Positions 17,955 through 26,116 are shown, counted from the stretch's first letter. The stretch is 48,220 nucleotides of DNA from Bacillota bacterium (GCA_023394045.1 JAEXBN010000020.1:1-48220), one strand, 5' to 3'. Numbers and translations: made by a program. Notes: generated by a model from the sequence alone, not told the origin.

Positions 17955-18471
17955 CTCAAGACAAAATGTGCTGGATGCCTGTCCAGCAAAACTCATGCCG
18001 GAGCTCAAGACCTTGTTGAGAGATATGTATGAGGCTCCAACGCTTGAAGAATGCCGAAATCGGCGCGACCAGATTTTAAAAACCTATGCCATGGGCGCAC
18101 CGAAAGCGATGGCTATTTTAGACCGAGGATGGGCGGATATTGTTTCGGTCTATGCTCTGCCTTCTTCTTTGCGCAAGAAGTTGCGGACATCCAATCTGTT
18201 GGGACGACTCAATGGAGAAGTGAAACGCCGCGAAAGTGTCATCCGCATTTTTCCAAACGTCGAAAGCATTTTACGTCTCATGGGCGCAATCTTAATGGAT
18301 GAGAATGAGAAATGGTCGCAGAGAAGATATATGAACCTCACGGAGCTGAAATCTGGGGATGAAAAAGCCGCCCCCATGGGGGCGGAGGAAGAGCAGCCTT
18401 CAAGAATACATAGATCAGAAAAGGTTATGCTAAGAGGAATTTACACCAACTTTATTGACACAACTAGATGA
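17955..18471 (+). mobile_element. 3' fragment of an IS256-family (mutator-type) transposase
   Basis: An open frame (reading from 17908, but transposase-like only after about 17955) encodes the C-terminal 170 residues of an IS256-family transposase. Landmarks are NVLDACPAKLMPELKTLLR, then LRTSNLLGRLNGEVKRR, which contains the last catalytic Glu of the DDE triad, and VIRIFPNVESILRLMGAIL and SQRRYMNLTEL. The two catalytic Asp residues and the first half of the gene are absent, so it cannot transpose. The right end of the element is probably around 18440-18475; no matching left inverted repeat is present. It is fused to the broken vsr. Confidence 0.88.
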
Positions 18472-18477
18472 ACGAAG

Positions 18478-18505
18478 CGCACCGGACGAACCGATGCGTT
18501 TTTTT
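18478..18505 (+). terminator. Rho-independent terminator after the IS fragment
   Basis: CGCACCGG (18478-18485) pairs with CCGATGCG (18491-18498), with one C-A mismatch and a five-base loop, followed directly by seven T. It probably ends the restriction-modification transcript and may be the original terminator of the operon, left after the insertion and deletion. Confidence 0.65.
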
Positions 18506-18582
18506 GTAGAGTGAAGTTAACAATATGTGAATTATAGTAGAAAAAACAAAAATATTATGACAATATAAGCAGAGCTAATAGA

Positions 18583-18634
18583 ATACAACCACTATATCTT
18601 GAATTATGCTTTTCAAAGTGATAAGATACAACCA
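18583..18634 (+). promoter_or_regulatory. Promoter and repeated motif before the XRE/ImmA pair
   Basis: TTGAAT (18599-18604), 17-bp spacer, TAAGAT (18622-18627) forms a good promoter. The nonamer ATACAACCA occurs twice in the same orientation, at 18583-18591 just before the -35 and at 18626-18634 overlapping the -10. This is the arrangement expected for binding sites of the downstream XRE repressor, though that is inference. Confidence 0.5.
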
Positions 18635-18659
18635 AACAGAAAGCAAGGAGGTGGGGTTC

Positions 18660-18995
18660 ATGGCTGTATTTAAGGAACGGCTGAAAAAAAGTCTTGAGAG
18701 CAGCCATATGACACAAAAGCAGCTCGCTGAAAAAGCTGAGGTGACGGAGGCGGCGATTTCGAACTATCTGCGTGGGGTGCGTGTCCCCAGAGGCGCTACG
18801 CTTTCACGGTTAGCCAATGCGCTTTATGTCACGACTGATTATTTGCTTGGTATGGAGGAAGGAGATTCTACAAGGGAGCAAATTCAGCTTTTACAACGGA
18901 ACCTGCAAAAACTTGACCCGGTTCAGTTAAAAAAAGCGGAGGACGTACTGCGGGTGGTGTTTGACGATTGGTTTAACGATGAGGACGAACAATGA
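18660..18995 (+). CDS. XRE-family transcriptional regulator
   Basis: A 111-residue regulator with a Cro/CI-type helix-turn-helix: MTQKQLAEKAEVTEAAISNY (17-36) is the DNA-binding unit, and TTDYLLGM closes the domain. The C-terminal 40 residues are charged and helical, suited to dimerisation. The start at 18660 has AAGGAGGTGGGG upstream. It overlaps the following ImmA/IrrE gene by ATGA. In phages and integrative elements such a repressor is cleaved or released by its ImmA partner; the same control circuit is likely here. Confidence 0.9.
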   Translation: MAVFKERLKKSLESSHMTQKQLAEKAEVTEAAISNYLRGVRVPRGATLSRLANALYVTTDYLLGMEEGDSTREQIQLLQRNLQKLDPVQLKKAEDVLRVVFDDWFNDEDEQ

Positions 18996-19651
18996 CCATC
19001 CATCCGGATTTTGCTTACGTTTATACCAGAGCCAACGAGATGCTGGTCAAATCTCATCTCGTGCAGAATTTCCCTTTCGCCATACATGACCTGATTCGTG
19101 AGCAAACCACGCTAAAACTCGTCAGCTTCAGTCAGGCTCAGCTATTGGGATTGCAAGTCGAGGATTTGGGAAGTGATTCTGCCGTTCTGGTCAGCATTCA
19201 TGGGAAAGAAGTGCTTTTTTATAACGATAGCCACACTAAGGCTCGAAATCGTTTTAATCTGGCCCATGAGTTTGGCCATTATGTATGTGAACATGACCTT
19301 GGAACGGAAAGTGCAGAGCTGTATGGGGTTTATGAAGTAGAGGCCAACTATTTTGCAGCGCAACTGCTCATGCCTCAACAGATTCTCTATTCCTTTCAGC
19401 AACGTGGGATTCGCTTAACAGAGGACTTTATCGTGGAACATTTTGGCGTTTCGGGAGAAGCAGCTCGCAGGCGCCTAGACACTTTATCAAAAACCAACTT
19501 TCGCTGGTATTCCGACGAGGAAAAGGAATTCGATGACGCGATTCTATTCAGATATCAACAATTCATACAGCAAGTCTGTCCACCATCGCATCGTGACTTT
19601 CTTTATGAAGAGGAAGAGCGACAGAGAGAACGCGATACATGGTTCAGATAG
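18992..19651 (+). CDS. ImmA/IrrE family metallopeptidase
   Basis: A 219-residue COG2856 zinc peptidase. The zinc motif is AHEFGHYVCEH (HEFGH at 92-96), and EVEANYFAAQLLMP (115-128) provides the third ligand Glu. Upstream, KARNRFNL is the usual lead into the motif. ImmA-type proteins cleave partner XRE repressors after DNA damage or other signals and so derepress mobile elements or toxin genes. It is coupled to the XRE gene by a four-base overlap. Substrate choice is inferred from the pairing. Confidence 0.92.
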   Translation: MTIHPDFAYVYTRANEMLVKSHLVQNFPFAIHDLIREQTTLKLVSFSQAQLLGLQVEDLGSDSAVLVSIHGKEVLFYNDSHTKARNRFNLAHEFGHYVCEHDLGTESAELYGVYEVEANYFAAQLLMPQQILYSFQQRGIRLTEDFIVEHFGVSGEAARRRLDTLSKTNFRWYSDEEKEFDDAILFRYQQFIQQVCPPSHRDFLYEEEERQRERDTWFR

Positions 19652-19678
19652 AAATTGATTAAAAGGAGGCGATGCCTA

Positions 19679-19873
19679 TTGAAAAGAGTGAAAAGAACAA
19701 TGCCTCAGAAGCTGTTGGCGCAGCAACCGAGGCACAATTCTCCGGACAAAAATGTCCTTTGCTGGAATTCCATTTTGTCACGTCCGAAGAAAAAAATCAA
19801 AGGTTTTGTTGGATTTTCTCAACAGAATCGTCACCCTTCCACAGAAAACTGTGGTGGAAAATCACGGAGGTGA
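19679..19873 (+). CDS. Possible small basic protein with TTG start
   Basis: A 64-codon frame (LKRVKRTMPQKLLAQQPRHN at its start) rich in Lys and Arg. The strong AGGAGG at 19664-19669 lies nine bases before this TTG, but only two before the competing in-frame ATG of the next gene's upstream extension (19672). Its TGA falls five bases before the preferred DUF4417 start, giving translational coupling. No family is recognised. It could also be a leader rather than a functional product. Between 19850 and 19862 CCACAG and CTGTGG form a small hairpin just before the DUF4417 ribosome site. Confidence 0.4.
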   Translation: MKRVKRTMPQKLLAQQPRHNSPDKNVLCWNSILSRPKKKIKGFVGFSQQNRHPSTENCGGKSRR

Positions 19874-19878
19874 TCATT

Positions 19879-20544
19879 ATGGCAAAAGTAAACTCCGAAC
19901 GGCGAGGGTGTGTCGATGTATTTCATTCCTTCCTCGTGCACAATGCAAAGTATGAAGGCGTACCGGAAATGCCGGTCATTTTTCCAACGATGGAGGTGCC
20001 AAACCGATTAATCCCGTTCTCAAAAGCCGTGCCCGTAAAAGATTATGATCAATGGGTGCATTTCTATGAAGATGATGCGAAATTTGAGCGGATCTGGAAA
20101 AATCCAAAAAAATATCTGCCACTGCTGTCGAAATTCAATGGGGTGATATCTCCTGATTTCAGCTTGTGGGTGGACATGCCGCAACCACAACAAATATGGA
20201 ACACATATCGGAATCGAGCCTTGGCCTGTTGGTTGCAAAGTCAGGGCGTCAAGGTCATCTCCAATATTCGATTTTCAACCCCTTGGAGCTATTCTTTCTG
20301 CTTCAATGGCGCACCAAAAAAATCGGTTGTCTCGGTTGGAACACATGGACTCATGAAGGGAAAAAGAGATCGAGAACGCTTCAAACAGGGCCTTCAGGCG
20401 ATGGTAGATGCCATTGAGCCAATAGGTATCGTGGTTTATGGTACGGATCCGGATGACGTCTTTCAGATCTATCGTACTCAAGGGATCCGAATCTTTCCCT
20501 TTCCAAGTGATTGTTCAAAAAGTCATAAGGGAGGTGAGCGTTGA
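19879..20544 (+). CDS. DUF4417 domain protein
   Basis: A 221-residue protein recognised as DUF4417 by its RRGCVDVFHSFLVHN start, the FNGVISPDFSLWVDMPQPQQ block (roughly residues 86-105), NIRFSTPWSYSFCFNG and IVVYGTDPDDV near the end. DUF4417 proteins are frequent in phages and mobile elements of Bacillota; no biochemical function is established. ACGGAGGTGATCATT before 19879 is a clear ribosome site, so the longer in-frame extension to 19672 is not preferred. Its TGA overlaps the ATG of the next gene. Confidence 0.85.
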   Translation: MAKVNSERRGCVDVFHSFLVHNAKYEGVPEMPVIFPTMEVPNRLIPFSKAVPVKDYDQWVHFYEDDAKFERIWKNPKKYLPLLSKFNGVISPDFSLWVDMPQPQQIWNTYRNRALACWLQSQGVKVISNIRFSTPWSYSFCFNGAPKKSVVSVGTHGLMKGKRDRERFKQGLQAMVDAIEPIGIVVYGTDPDDVFQIYRTQGIRIFPFPSDCSKSHKGGER

Positions 20545-21032
20545 TGGGATCGGGCTTTCATGGGGGATTTGGACATACCAGCGGGGAAATCGGATATCAA
20601 AGAGGTCAAAGTTATGAAAATTCAAGCACGGACATAGCGCTTGAAGACCATGATACAGAATTGGTGACAGAGACACTGATTCAAGAATTGCGATCCAGAG
20701 GCGTTAAATTTTCTGAAGAAAATGTTGTTATGGTTACACATCAGAGCGATGGCCAATTGCTTTGGCTGGAAAAAGGAAACGGTAGCGTGGGGCTACAACA
20801 TATTATTCAAAGACATGCTGCTGACCTGAAAGAGAGCTTTGGAGTCGAAAAACCAGATATTCCATTATTCATAAAAAATGTTGTTGAACACGCTCGCATC
20901 GTAAGTAATCGCATCCGCAATGGTGGTTTTGAAAGAATCTACGATTACAATGGGAGCTACTACGTTGCATCTGGTATAGGAACCAATGGTTTTATCATTA
21001 CCATTTATCCAATGGGAAAAAGCGAGGGGTAA
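20544..21032 (+). CDS. GFHGGFGHT-type protein with possible BECR-like nuclease domain
   Basis: A 162-residue protein with two parts. Residues 3-13 (SGFHGGFGHTS) are a Gly-rich element that I associate with genes next to DUF4417. The C-terminal half has GLQHIIQRH (83-91) and YDYNGSYYVASGIGTNGF (133-150) with a final hydrophobic strand. A GL-HI--RH helix followed by paired strands resembles phage-associated Barnase/EndoU/ColicinE5/RelE-like (BECR) nuclease domains, with His86, Arg90 and His91 as candidate active-site residues. This is pattern recognition, not proof. GGAGGTGA nine bases upstream supports ATG 20544 (a TTG at 20541 is also possible). The next gene starts two bases after the stop. 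Confidence 0.6.
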   Translation: MGSGFHGGFGHTSGEIGYQRGQSYENSSTDIALEDHDTELVTETLIQELRSRGVKFSEENVVMVTHQSDGQLLWLEKGNGSVGLQHIIQRHAADLKESFGVEKPDIPLFIKNVVEHARIVSNRIRNGGFERIYDYNGSYYVASGIGTNGFIITIYPMGKSEG

Positions 21033-21033
21033 G

Positions 21034-21366
21034 ATGAAAAAATTACGACTTAAATTAGATTATCTGGCAGGGCCAATCTGGCATCCTTATTACAATGAAG
21101 CAACAGGGCTTTCCAGCACTGGAATAGCAGCAATCGATCGGGATCCAGTGTTAAAAAATCTCAATGATAAGGCACAGGATCTATATGCTTCTTATTTTGA
21201 ATTCAATACAGAAGAAGCAGCTGTGGCCTTCAATCATGCTAGAGCCAGAGAAACAAAAACAGATATGCTTCACTTTCTTGCTGACATCAAGAAACGCATT
21301 GCAGAGTTAAACGATGGCTCTATTCAAATCATCGATGAAGCCACGGAAGAAGTTGAGAACTTTTAA
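21034..21366 (+). CDS. Small acidic partner protein (possible immunity protein)
   Basis: A 110-residue protein, basic at the extreme N-terminus and otherwise acidic and helical, beginning MKKLRLKLDYLAGPIWHPYY. It has no signal peptide or membrane segment. I cannot assign it to a named family. Size, charge, immediate position behind a nuclease-like gene, and the terminator that follows all fit an immunity or antitoxin protein, but this is inference. The start at 21034 has GAGGGG upstream; an upstream in-frame ATG at 20986 would overlap the previous gene and has no good ribosome site. Confidence 0.7.
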   Translation: MKKLRLKLDYLAGPIWHPYYNEATGLSSTGIAAIDRDPVLKNLNDKAQDLYASYFEFNTEEAAVAFNHARARETKTDMLHFLADIKKRIAELNDGSIQIIDEATEEVENF

Positions 21367-21394
21367 TATCTCTTGATTAGATAAGGGAAAACTG

Positions 21395-21426
21395 CTCGCT
21401 CCGAAGTTGTTCGGAGCGAGTTTTTT
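21395..21426 (+). terminator. Terminator closing the DUF4417 cluster
   Basis: CTCGCTCCGAA (21395-21405), loop GTTG, perfect complement at 21410-21420, then six T. It marks the right end of the plus-strand part of the island. It may weakly serve the minus-strand heptad-repeat gene too. Confidence 0.85.
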
Positions 21427-21514
21427 ATTTTTTCAATTCTTTCCGAGTCTGGATGTCGTCAATGAATTTGAACTGCATCTGAGCCTAGGTGGCCAGGGTC
21501 GAGGATGCGCATGC

Positions 21515-23665
21515 CTATTTGACTTTTACAGATTCGGTACGGTAAATAAACTTTACCTGACCGTCCATATGATCGGAAATACCGGAGAAGGAATTGTAAT
21601 TCTTCGACACATCCGCCGTCGCTTTGACTCTGGTCATCAACCCGCCAAGGTCTCCGCCTACCGCGTCGACTAATTTTTGAATTCCTTTTTCGTTGAATTC
21701 TTTTAATCCGTCGGAAAGCTTCATGGCACCGTCACGAAGTGAGGTGACTCCATCCACAAGTGCAGGAGTCCCGTTTTTCAAAGTCAGAATACCGTTGTAC
21801 AGCTCATTCATACCGGCGTACGATTGGGTCGTTCCGGCTTTCAGCTGAGATGCGCCTGCACTCAATGCATCGGCACCGTCTTTTGCGGAGGAAACTCCGG
21901 CGATATACTGACCGAGTCCGGTGTAGAATGTGTTGTAGCTGTCCAGTTGTTCTTTAAGCGCTGATATAGACGCCGCGCCGGATTTTGCCTGTTCCAGAGC
22001 CGAAGTGATCTGCCCCTGTACCTCAGAGGAATTCATATTTTGTTCGATCAGACGCTGGATCTGTTCCTCGGTTTTTGCAGCAACCGCGTTTTTGATCTCC
22101 TCTGACTGCATCTGCGTATTGGTGTTCGTCTCAATCATGGCTTTTACGGCATCGGATTGCATTTGCGACTCTATTGCAGCCTCAATCTGAGCCTGCTGTT
22201 CAGAGGGGAGGACACCGGCTTTAACGGCGGAATCGTATTGTTCTTTTGTCATACCCTGACTTGCAAGGATCTGTGATACGACATTTTGGCGTACGGTCTC
22301 CGATACTTTAGCTGAAACCTGTTCCTTCACAGCGGCAGTGACAGCGGATGCAACGGTGTCTTTCTGCGCATTGACCGCTTTCGTTACCTTTTGAAGCGCC
22401 GCAGCTTGTGCCTGCTGTGCCACATTTGTTTCGTCTAAAGAGGCAATCACACGGTTTAACACTTCCGAATAGTTTTCAATCGTTAACTCCGATACATGAA
22501 GTCCTGATGCCGCAAGCTGAGTATTTGCCATGTTCAGCAAGGAATCAAATACTTGCTTTGATCCGGCGTTCAGTGTGTCATTGTTTGAGACCAGCTGTTC
22601 CAGACCTCCGGCAAGTGTTTTCGCACCGCTTGCAAGGTCTGAGGCTCCGCGATCCAGATCGCCGGCTCCATTTTTCAGTTTTCCGGCACCGTCTGCCAGC
22701 TGATTGATTCCTTTCACCAGCTCTCCGGATTTGTCAAGAAGTGCACACAGTCCGTCATACAGCTGAGAAGAGCCGTCCATCAGCTGATTCATGGCATCTG
22801 TGAGTTCGTTCAGGGAGTTGGTCAGCTCATCCGCAGAATTCAGTTTGTCTGTATTCAAACGATTGAACATTTCATTGGTCGCAATCGTTACAGTATTGGA
22901 GATCTCGAAATTCTTGACATCTGCTGAGATTTCAACATAATCCGGAATTTCCAACTTCTTTTTGTCCACATTCAGATTGCTTTGAAGCCCAGGGAAAGCA
23001 ATTCCGGCAACGATGGTGCGGCTGCCGTCATTGATGATTTTTCCATTGGTGACATCCACATTGGTAAACACACTATTATCCAGCATCATTCCGGTTATCA
23101 TAGCGAAGGGGACATACATTTTTTCCTGTTTGCCGTCAATATCTACCGTTTCATATTGGTTATTCTGATAGTCAAAACGGATGGTGACTTTTCCGCTCTT
23201 TCCGGCTAGGTCTGAGGGAGAGATCCTTTTGCCGTTCAGCATGTAGGAAACGCTGAGCGTCACTGGCAGTTCCTTTTCAATGTTTCCCTGATAGTAAATA
23301 TCATTGCCTTCGGCGTCCCAAACCTTCATATGATTGCCGTTCATCGTATAGCTTTCGTCACCTTTGATATTTTCAATCCCTGTAAGCTCTGATTTATCGG
23401 CAAATGAAGCACTTCCGAGTGAGTTTTTGATCCAGTCGCTGACGATGATTTTCTCAACCTTTCCGTCGGCGCCTGCCAATACATAGGCGGTTTCGTCCTT
23501 TACCAGCCCTTTTTCATTTTTTGTAGCAAGCTGTTGCGGCGTTTCTTCGACCTTTTTTTCTTCTTTGCCGGATTTCATTGCAAACACGGAAGCTCCGATG
23601 CTTCCGACAAATACTGTGCAGCACAGAATCACTGCAAGTGATTTTTTGATTTTAGTGTTCATCAT
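21515..23665 (-). CDS. YhgE/Pip-like heptad-repeat envelope protein
   Basis: A 716-residue exported protein with a single N-terminal hydrophobic segment (about residues 8-30). Positions 300-420 and 620-700 hold the LxxGxxxLxxGa heptads of YhgE/Pip-like proteins, for example QLADGAGKLKNGAGDLDRGA and LSAGASQLKAGTTQSYAG. The middle (about 430-600) is a Gln/Ala-rich predicted coiled coil. The C-terminal membrane domain of true YhgE is missing. AGGAGG lies seven bases before the start. It is 53 bases downstream of the MMPL gene, and such proteins regularly pair with MMPL exporters; a role as its extracytoplasmic partner is inferred. Confidence 0.85.
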   Translation of the reverse strand: MMNTKIKKSLAVILCCTVFVGSIGASVFAMKSGKEEKKVEETPQQLATKNEKGLVKDETAYVLAGADGKVEKIIVSDWIKNSLGSASFADKSELTGIENIKGDESYTMNGNHMKVWDAEGNDIYYQGNIEKELPVTLSVSYMLNGKRISPSDLAGKSGKVTIRFDYQNNQYETVDIDGKQEKMYVPFAMITGMMLDNSVFTNVDVTNGKIINDGSRTIVAGIAFPGLQSNLNVDKKKLEIPDYVEISADVKNFEISNTVTIATNEMFNRLNTDKLNSADELTNSLNELTDAMNQLMDGSSQLYDGLCALLDKSGELVKGINQLADGAGKLKNGAGDLDRGASDLASGAKTLAGGLEQLVSNNDTLNAGSKQVFDSLLNMANTQLAASGLHVSELTIENYSEVLNRVIASLDETNVAQQAQAAALQKVTKAVNAQKDTVASAVTAAVKEQVSAKVSETVRQNVVSQILASQGMTKEQYDSAVKAGVLPSEQQAQIEAAIESQMQSDAVKAMIETNTNTQMQSEEIKNAVAAKTEEQIQRLIEQNMNSSEVQGQITSALEQAKSGAASISALKEQLDSYNTFYTGLGQYIAGVSSAKDGADALSAGASQLKAGTTQSYAGMNELYNGILTLKNGTPALVDGVTSLRDGAMKLSDGLKEFNEKGIQKLVDAVGGDLGGLMTRVKATADVSKNYNSFSGISDHMDGQVKFIYRTESVKVK

Positions 23666-23718
23666 ACGATGGCCTCCTGATCGGGTTTGATTTCTTTTCA
23701 GTAAATGTGTTCGATCGG

Positions 23719-25872
23719 TTATCCCTGCATCTCGCTTTTGTAAGAATGCGCTTCTTGCTGGAGAGGCGGTGTTTTTGATGTGTCAGATCCATTCGGCGGG
23801 AGCGCTCCTTTTTTCTTCATGCCAAAAGTCGTTTTGCCTATCAGCTTGTCACAAAGCATCAGCAGCGACGGCAGAATGAAGATGACGCAAAGCATGCTGA
23901 CCACCGCACCTCTTGCCATCAGCTTGCACATGGAACTGATGATATCAATGTCCGAATAGACCGCGACGCCGAAGGTCGCTGCGAACAGTCCAAGACCGGA
24001 AACGATAATAGACGGTATTGAAACAGCAAGTGCGGTAGAAACACTGTGCCGTTTATCATTTCCCGCGATACGCTCCATTTTGTATCTTGTGGTCATGAGA
24101 ATGGCATAGTCAACCGTTGCACCAAGCTGGATGGTACTGATACAAATCGGTGCGATAAATGGAAGCGACTGACCGAGATAATGCGGCAGACCGAGGTTGA
24201 TAAAGATGGCAAGCTCAATGACAGCAATCAGAATAAATGGAAGCGAAAAGCTCTTTTCCACCAGTGCAATAATAATAAAGATCGCAATGATTGAGACTGC
24301 GTTTACCACCTGAAAATCGTGGTCGGTGGTTTCAATCATATCCTTCATGCAGGGGGCTTCTCCGATCAACATGCCGTTTTTATCGTATTTTTTCAGGATT
24401 GTATTGAGGCGGTCGATCTGCGCGTTCACACGATCGCTTGCCACCTTGTATTCTGAGTTGATAAGAAGCAGCTCCCATTTGTCGCTTTTAAGGATTTCTT
24501 TCATGCGTTCCGGAAGGACTTCTTCCGGCACGCGGCTTCCGACGATGGATTCCAGACCGACAACATATTTGACGCCGTCCACCTTTTCCATTTCGCTGAT
24601 CATAGACCGAACGGATTGAGAAGGCGTGTTTGAATCGACTAAGATCATGTGGGTGGAGGCAATATGAAAATTCTCCGACAGCTTGGAATTGGCGATCACG
24701 TATTCCATGTCCTTCGGCAGAGACTCGCCCATATCGTAGTAGACTTCATCGTTGGTCTTGTTGTATCCGTACAGTGCCGGAGCCATCAAAAGAGCAAAGA
24801 TCATCAGGAATACCGGAAATGCCTTTGTCACGCCGCGCGCAAACTTTGTCATGTTCGGGATAAGCGAGCGATGCATGGTTTTCTGAAGCGGCTTGTCAAG
24901 GACAAGAATCAGAGCCGGAAGGACGGTTACGCAGCCAATCACACCGAGAATGACTCCTTTGGCCATAACGATACCGAGATCGCGGCCGAGTGTAAATGTC
25001 ATGAAGCAGAGCGCCGCAAAGCCTGCGACGGTGGTCACAGAGCTTCCGACAACGGAGGTGAGTGTCTGTTGAATCGCAACGGCCATAGCGTCTTTGTGAT
25101 CGTTGTACTTTTCTTTTTGCTCGTTGTAGCTATGCCAAAGGAAGATGGAATAATCCATCGTCACGGCAAGCTGCAAGACGGCCGACAATGCTTTGGTTAT
25201 GTATGAGATCTCTCCGAGAAAATAGTTGGAGCCGAGATTCATAAGGATCATCATGCCGATTGAGGCAAGGATCACAAACGGAACAAGCCAGCCATCAAGG
25301 AACACAAGCATGACCAGCGTGGCAAACAGTACAGCCAGTCCGACATAAATGGGTTCCTCTTTTTCGCACAGGTCTTTCAAGTCGGTTACAAGCGCCGACA
25401 TGCCGGAAACAAAGCATTGCTTGCCGGCGATGGAACGAATCTCACGAATCGCGTTCATCGTGAGATCCGATGAGGTGTCACTGTCAAAGAACACCGCCAT
25501 CATCGTTGCGTTGTCGGTATTGAATTCGTCATAAAGAGCATCGGGCAACAGTTCCTTTGGGACAGATATATCTGCCAGAGATGAGTACCACAGGACAGTT
25601 TCCACGTGATCCACCGCTTCAAATTTTTTTACTAATGCGGCAACATCCTTGTCGGGCATATCTTCAACGATAATCAGCGAAAAGGCTCCTTTGCCGAAGT
25701 CCTCGAGGAGCTCGTTTTGCCCCTTTACGGTATCCATATCTTCAGGAAGATAGGCCAACATATCGTAATTTACTCTTGTTGCGATCATGCCGAGAATCGA
25801 TGGAATCATGAGCAAGATCGCAAAGATCAGAATCAGAACGCGGTGCTTGACCACCGCCTTTGAAAATCGCAT
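23719..25872 (-). CDS. MMPL/RND family transporter
   Basis: A 717-residue, twelve-helix RND-superfamily exporter. It has the duplicated layout: one helix, an extracytoplasmic loop (about 35-165), five helices, then one helix near residue 350, a second loop, and five more helices. Marker segments are LAVTMDYSIFLWHSYNE and LGATVDYAILMTTRYKMER, the transmembrane Asp-Tyr motifs involved in proton coupling in MMPL proteins. Substrates could be lipids, peptides or drugs; nothing here decides. GAGGATGA precedes the start. The operon is under the TetR-type gene upstream and a pair of palindromes at 26189-26239. Confidence 0.93.
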   Translation of the reverse strand: MRFSKAVVKHRVLILIFAILLMIPSILGMIATRVNYDMLAYLPEDMDTVKGQNELLEDFGKGAFSLIIVEDMPDKDVAALVKKFEAVDHVETVLWYSSLADISVPKELLPDALYDEFNTDNATMMAVFFDSDTSSDLTMNAIREIRSIAGKQCFVSGMSALVTDLKDLCEKEEPIYVGLAVLFATLVMLVFLDGWLVPFVILASIGMMILMNLGSNYFLGEISYITKALSAVLQLAVTMDYSIFLWHSYNEQKEKYNDHKDAMAVAIQQTLTSVVGSSVTTVAGFAALCFMTFTLGRDLGIVMAKGVILGVIGCVTVLPALILVLDKPLQKTMHRSLIPNMTKFARGVTKAFPVFLMIFALLMAPALYGYNKTNDEVYYDMGESLPKDMEYVIANSKLSENFHIASTHMILVDSNTPSQSVRSMISEMEKVDGVKYVVGLESIVGSRVPEEVLPERMKEILKSDKWELLLINSEYKVASDRVNAQIDRLNTILKKYDKNGMLIGEAPCMKDMIETTDHDFQVVNAVSIIAIFIIIALVEKSFSLPFILIAVIELAIFINLGLPHYLGQSLPFIAPICISTIQLGATVDYAILMTTRYKMERIAGNDKRHSVSTALAVSIPSIIVSGLGLFAATFGVAVYSDIDIISSMCKLMARGAVVSMLCVIFILPSLLMLCDKLIGKTTFGMKKKGALPPNGSDTSKTPPLQQEAHSYKSEMQG

Positions 25873-25908
25873 TTTATTTCATCCTCTTTTTCTTCATCAT
25901 CAGTCGCC

Positions 25909-26064
25909 TCAATAAACAAAAGTCCGCGTGTCATACAGATCAAATTCATTAAACTTTCTGGATGCCATAGCATGATCGCGCCTAAAGCCGTCATCATAGC
26001 GCTGGAGTACGGATAGGACGATATATCCTATTTTTACGGTTCTCATAGGAGCGGCGGAACGCAT
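25909..26064 (-). pseudogene. Frameshifted remnant of a DUF308/HdeD-like membrane protein
   Basis: A 51-codon frame starts MRSAAPMRTVKIGYIVLSVL after GAGGAAATTCTG, then turns into a hydrophilic, unlikely sequence (QRYDDGFRRDHA). In the neighbouring frame the same DNA continues plausibly as ALGAIMLWHPESLMNLIC, then GLLFI, which resembles the first two membrane helices of small HdeD/DUF308 proteins. One frameshift therefore joins the pieces. The rest of such a gene (usually 160-190 codons) is absent. The remnant lies between the TetR gene and MMPL. The remaining gap (25873-26285, 412 bases) holds this fragment, a candidate promoter and the operators. Confidence 0.5.
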
Positions 26065-26116
26065 CAGAATTTCCTCGTTTCAAATTTTCAGTAGCTGCCA
26101 TTCTCTTCCGCAAATC

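Noticed and set aside
18368..18385. GC-rich 18-bp palindrome in the IS256 fragment
   Set aside because: It lies within transposase-derived coding sequence and has almost no loop; on the minus strand it is followed by T residues, but no minus-strand gene ends there.
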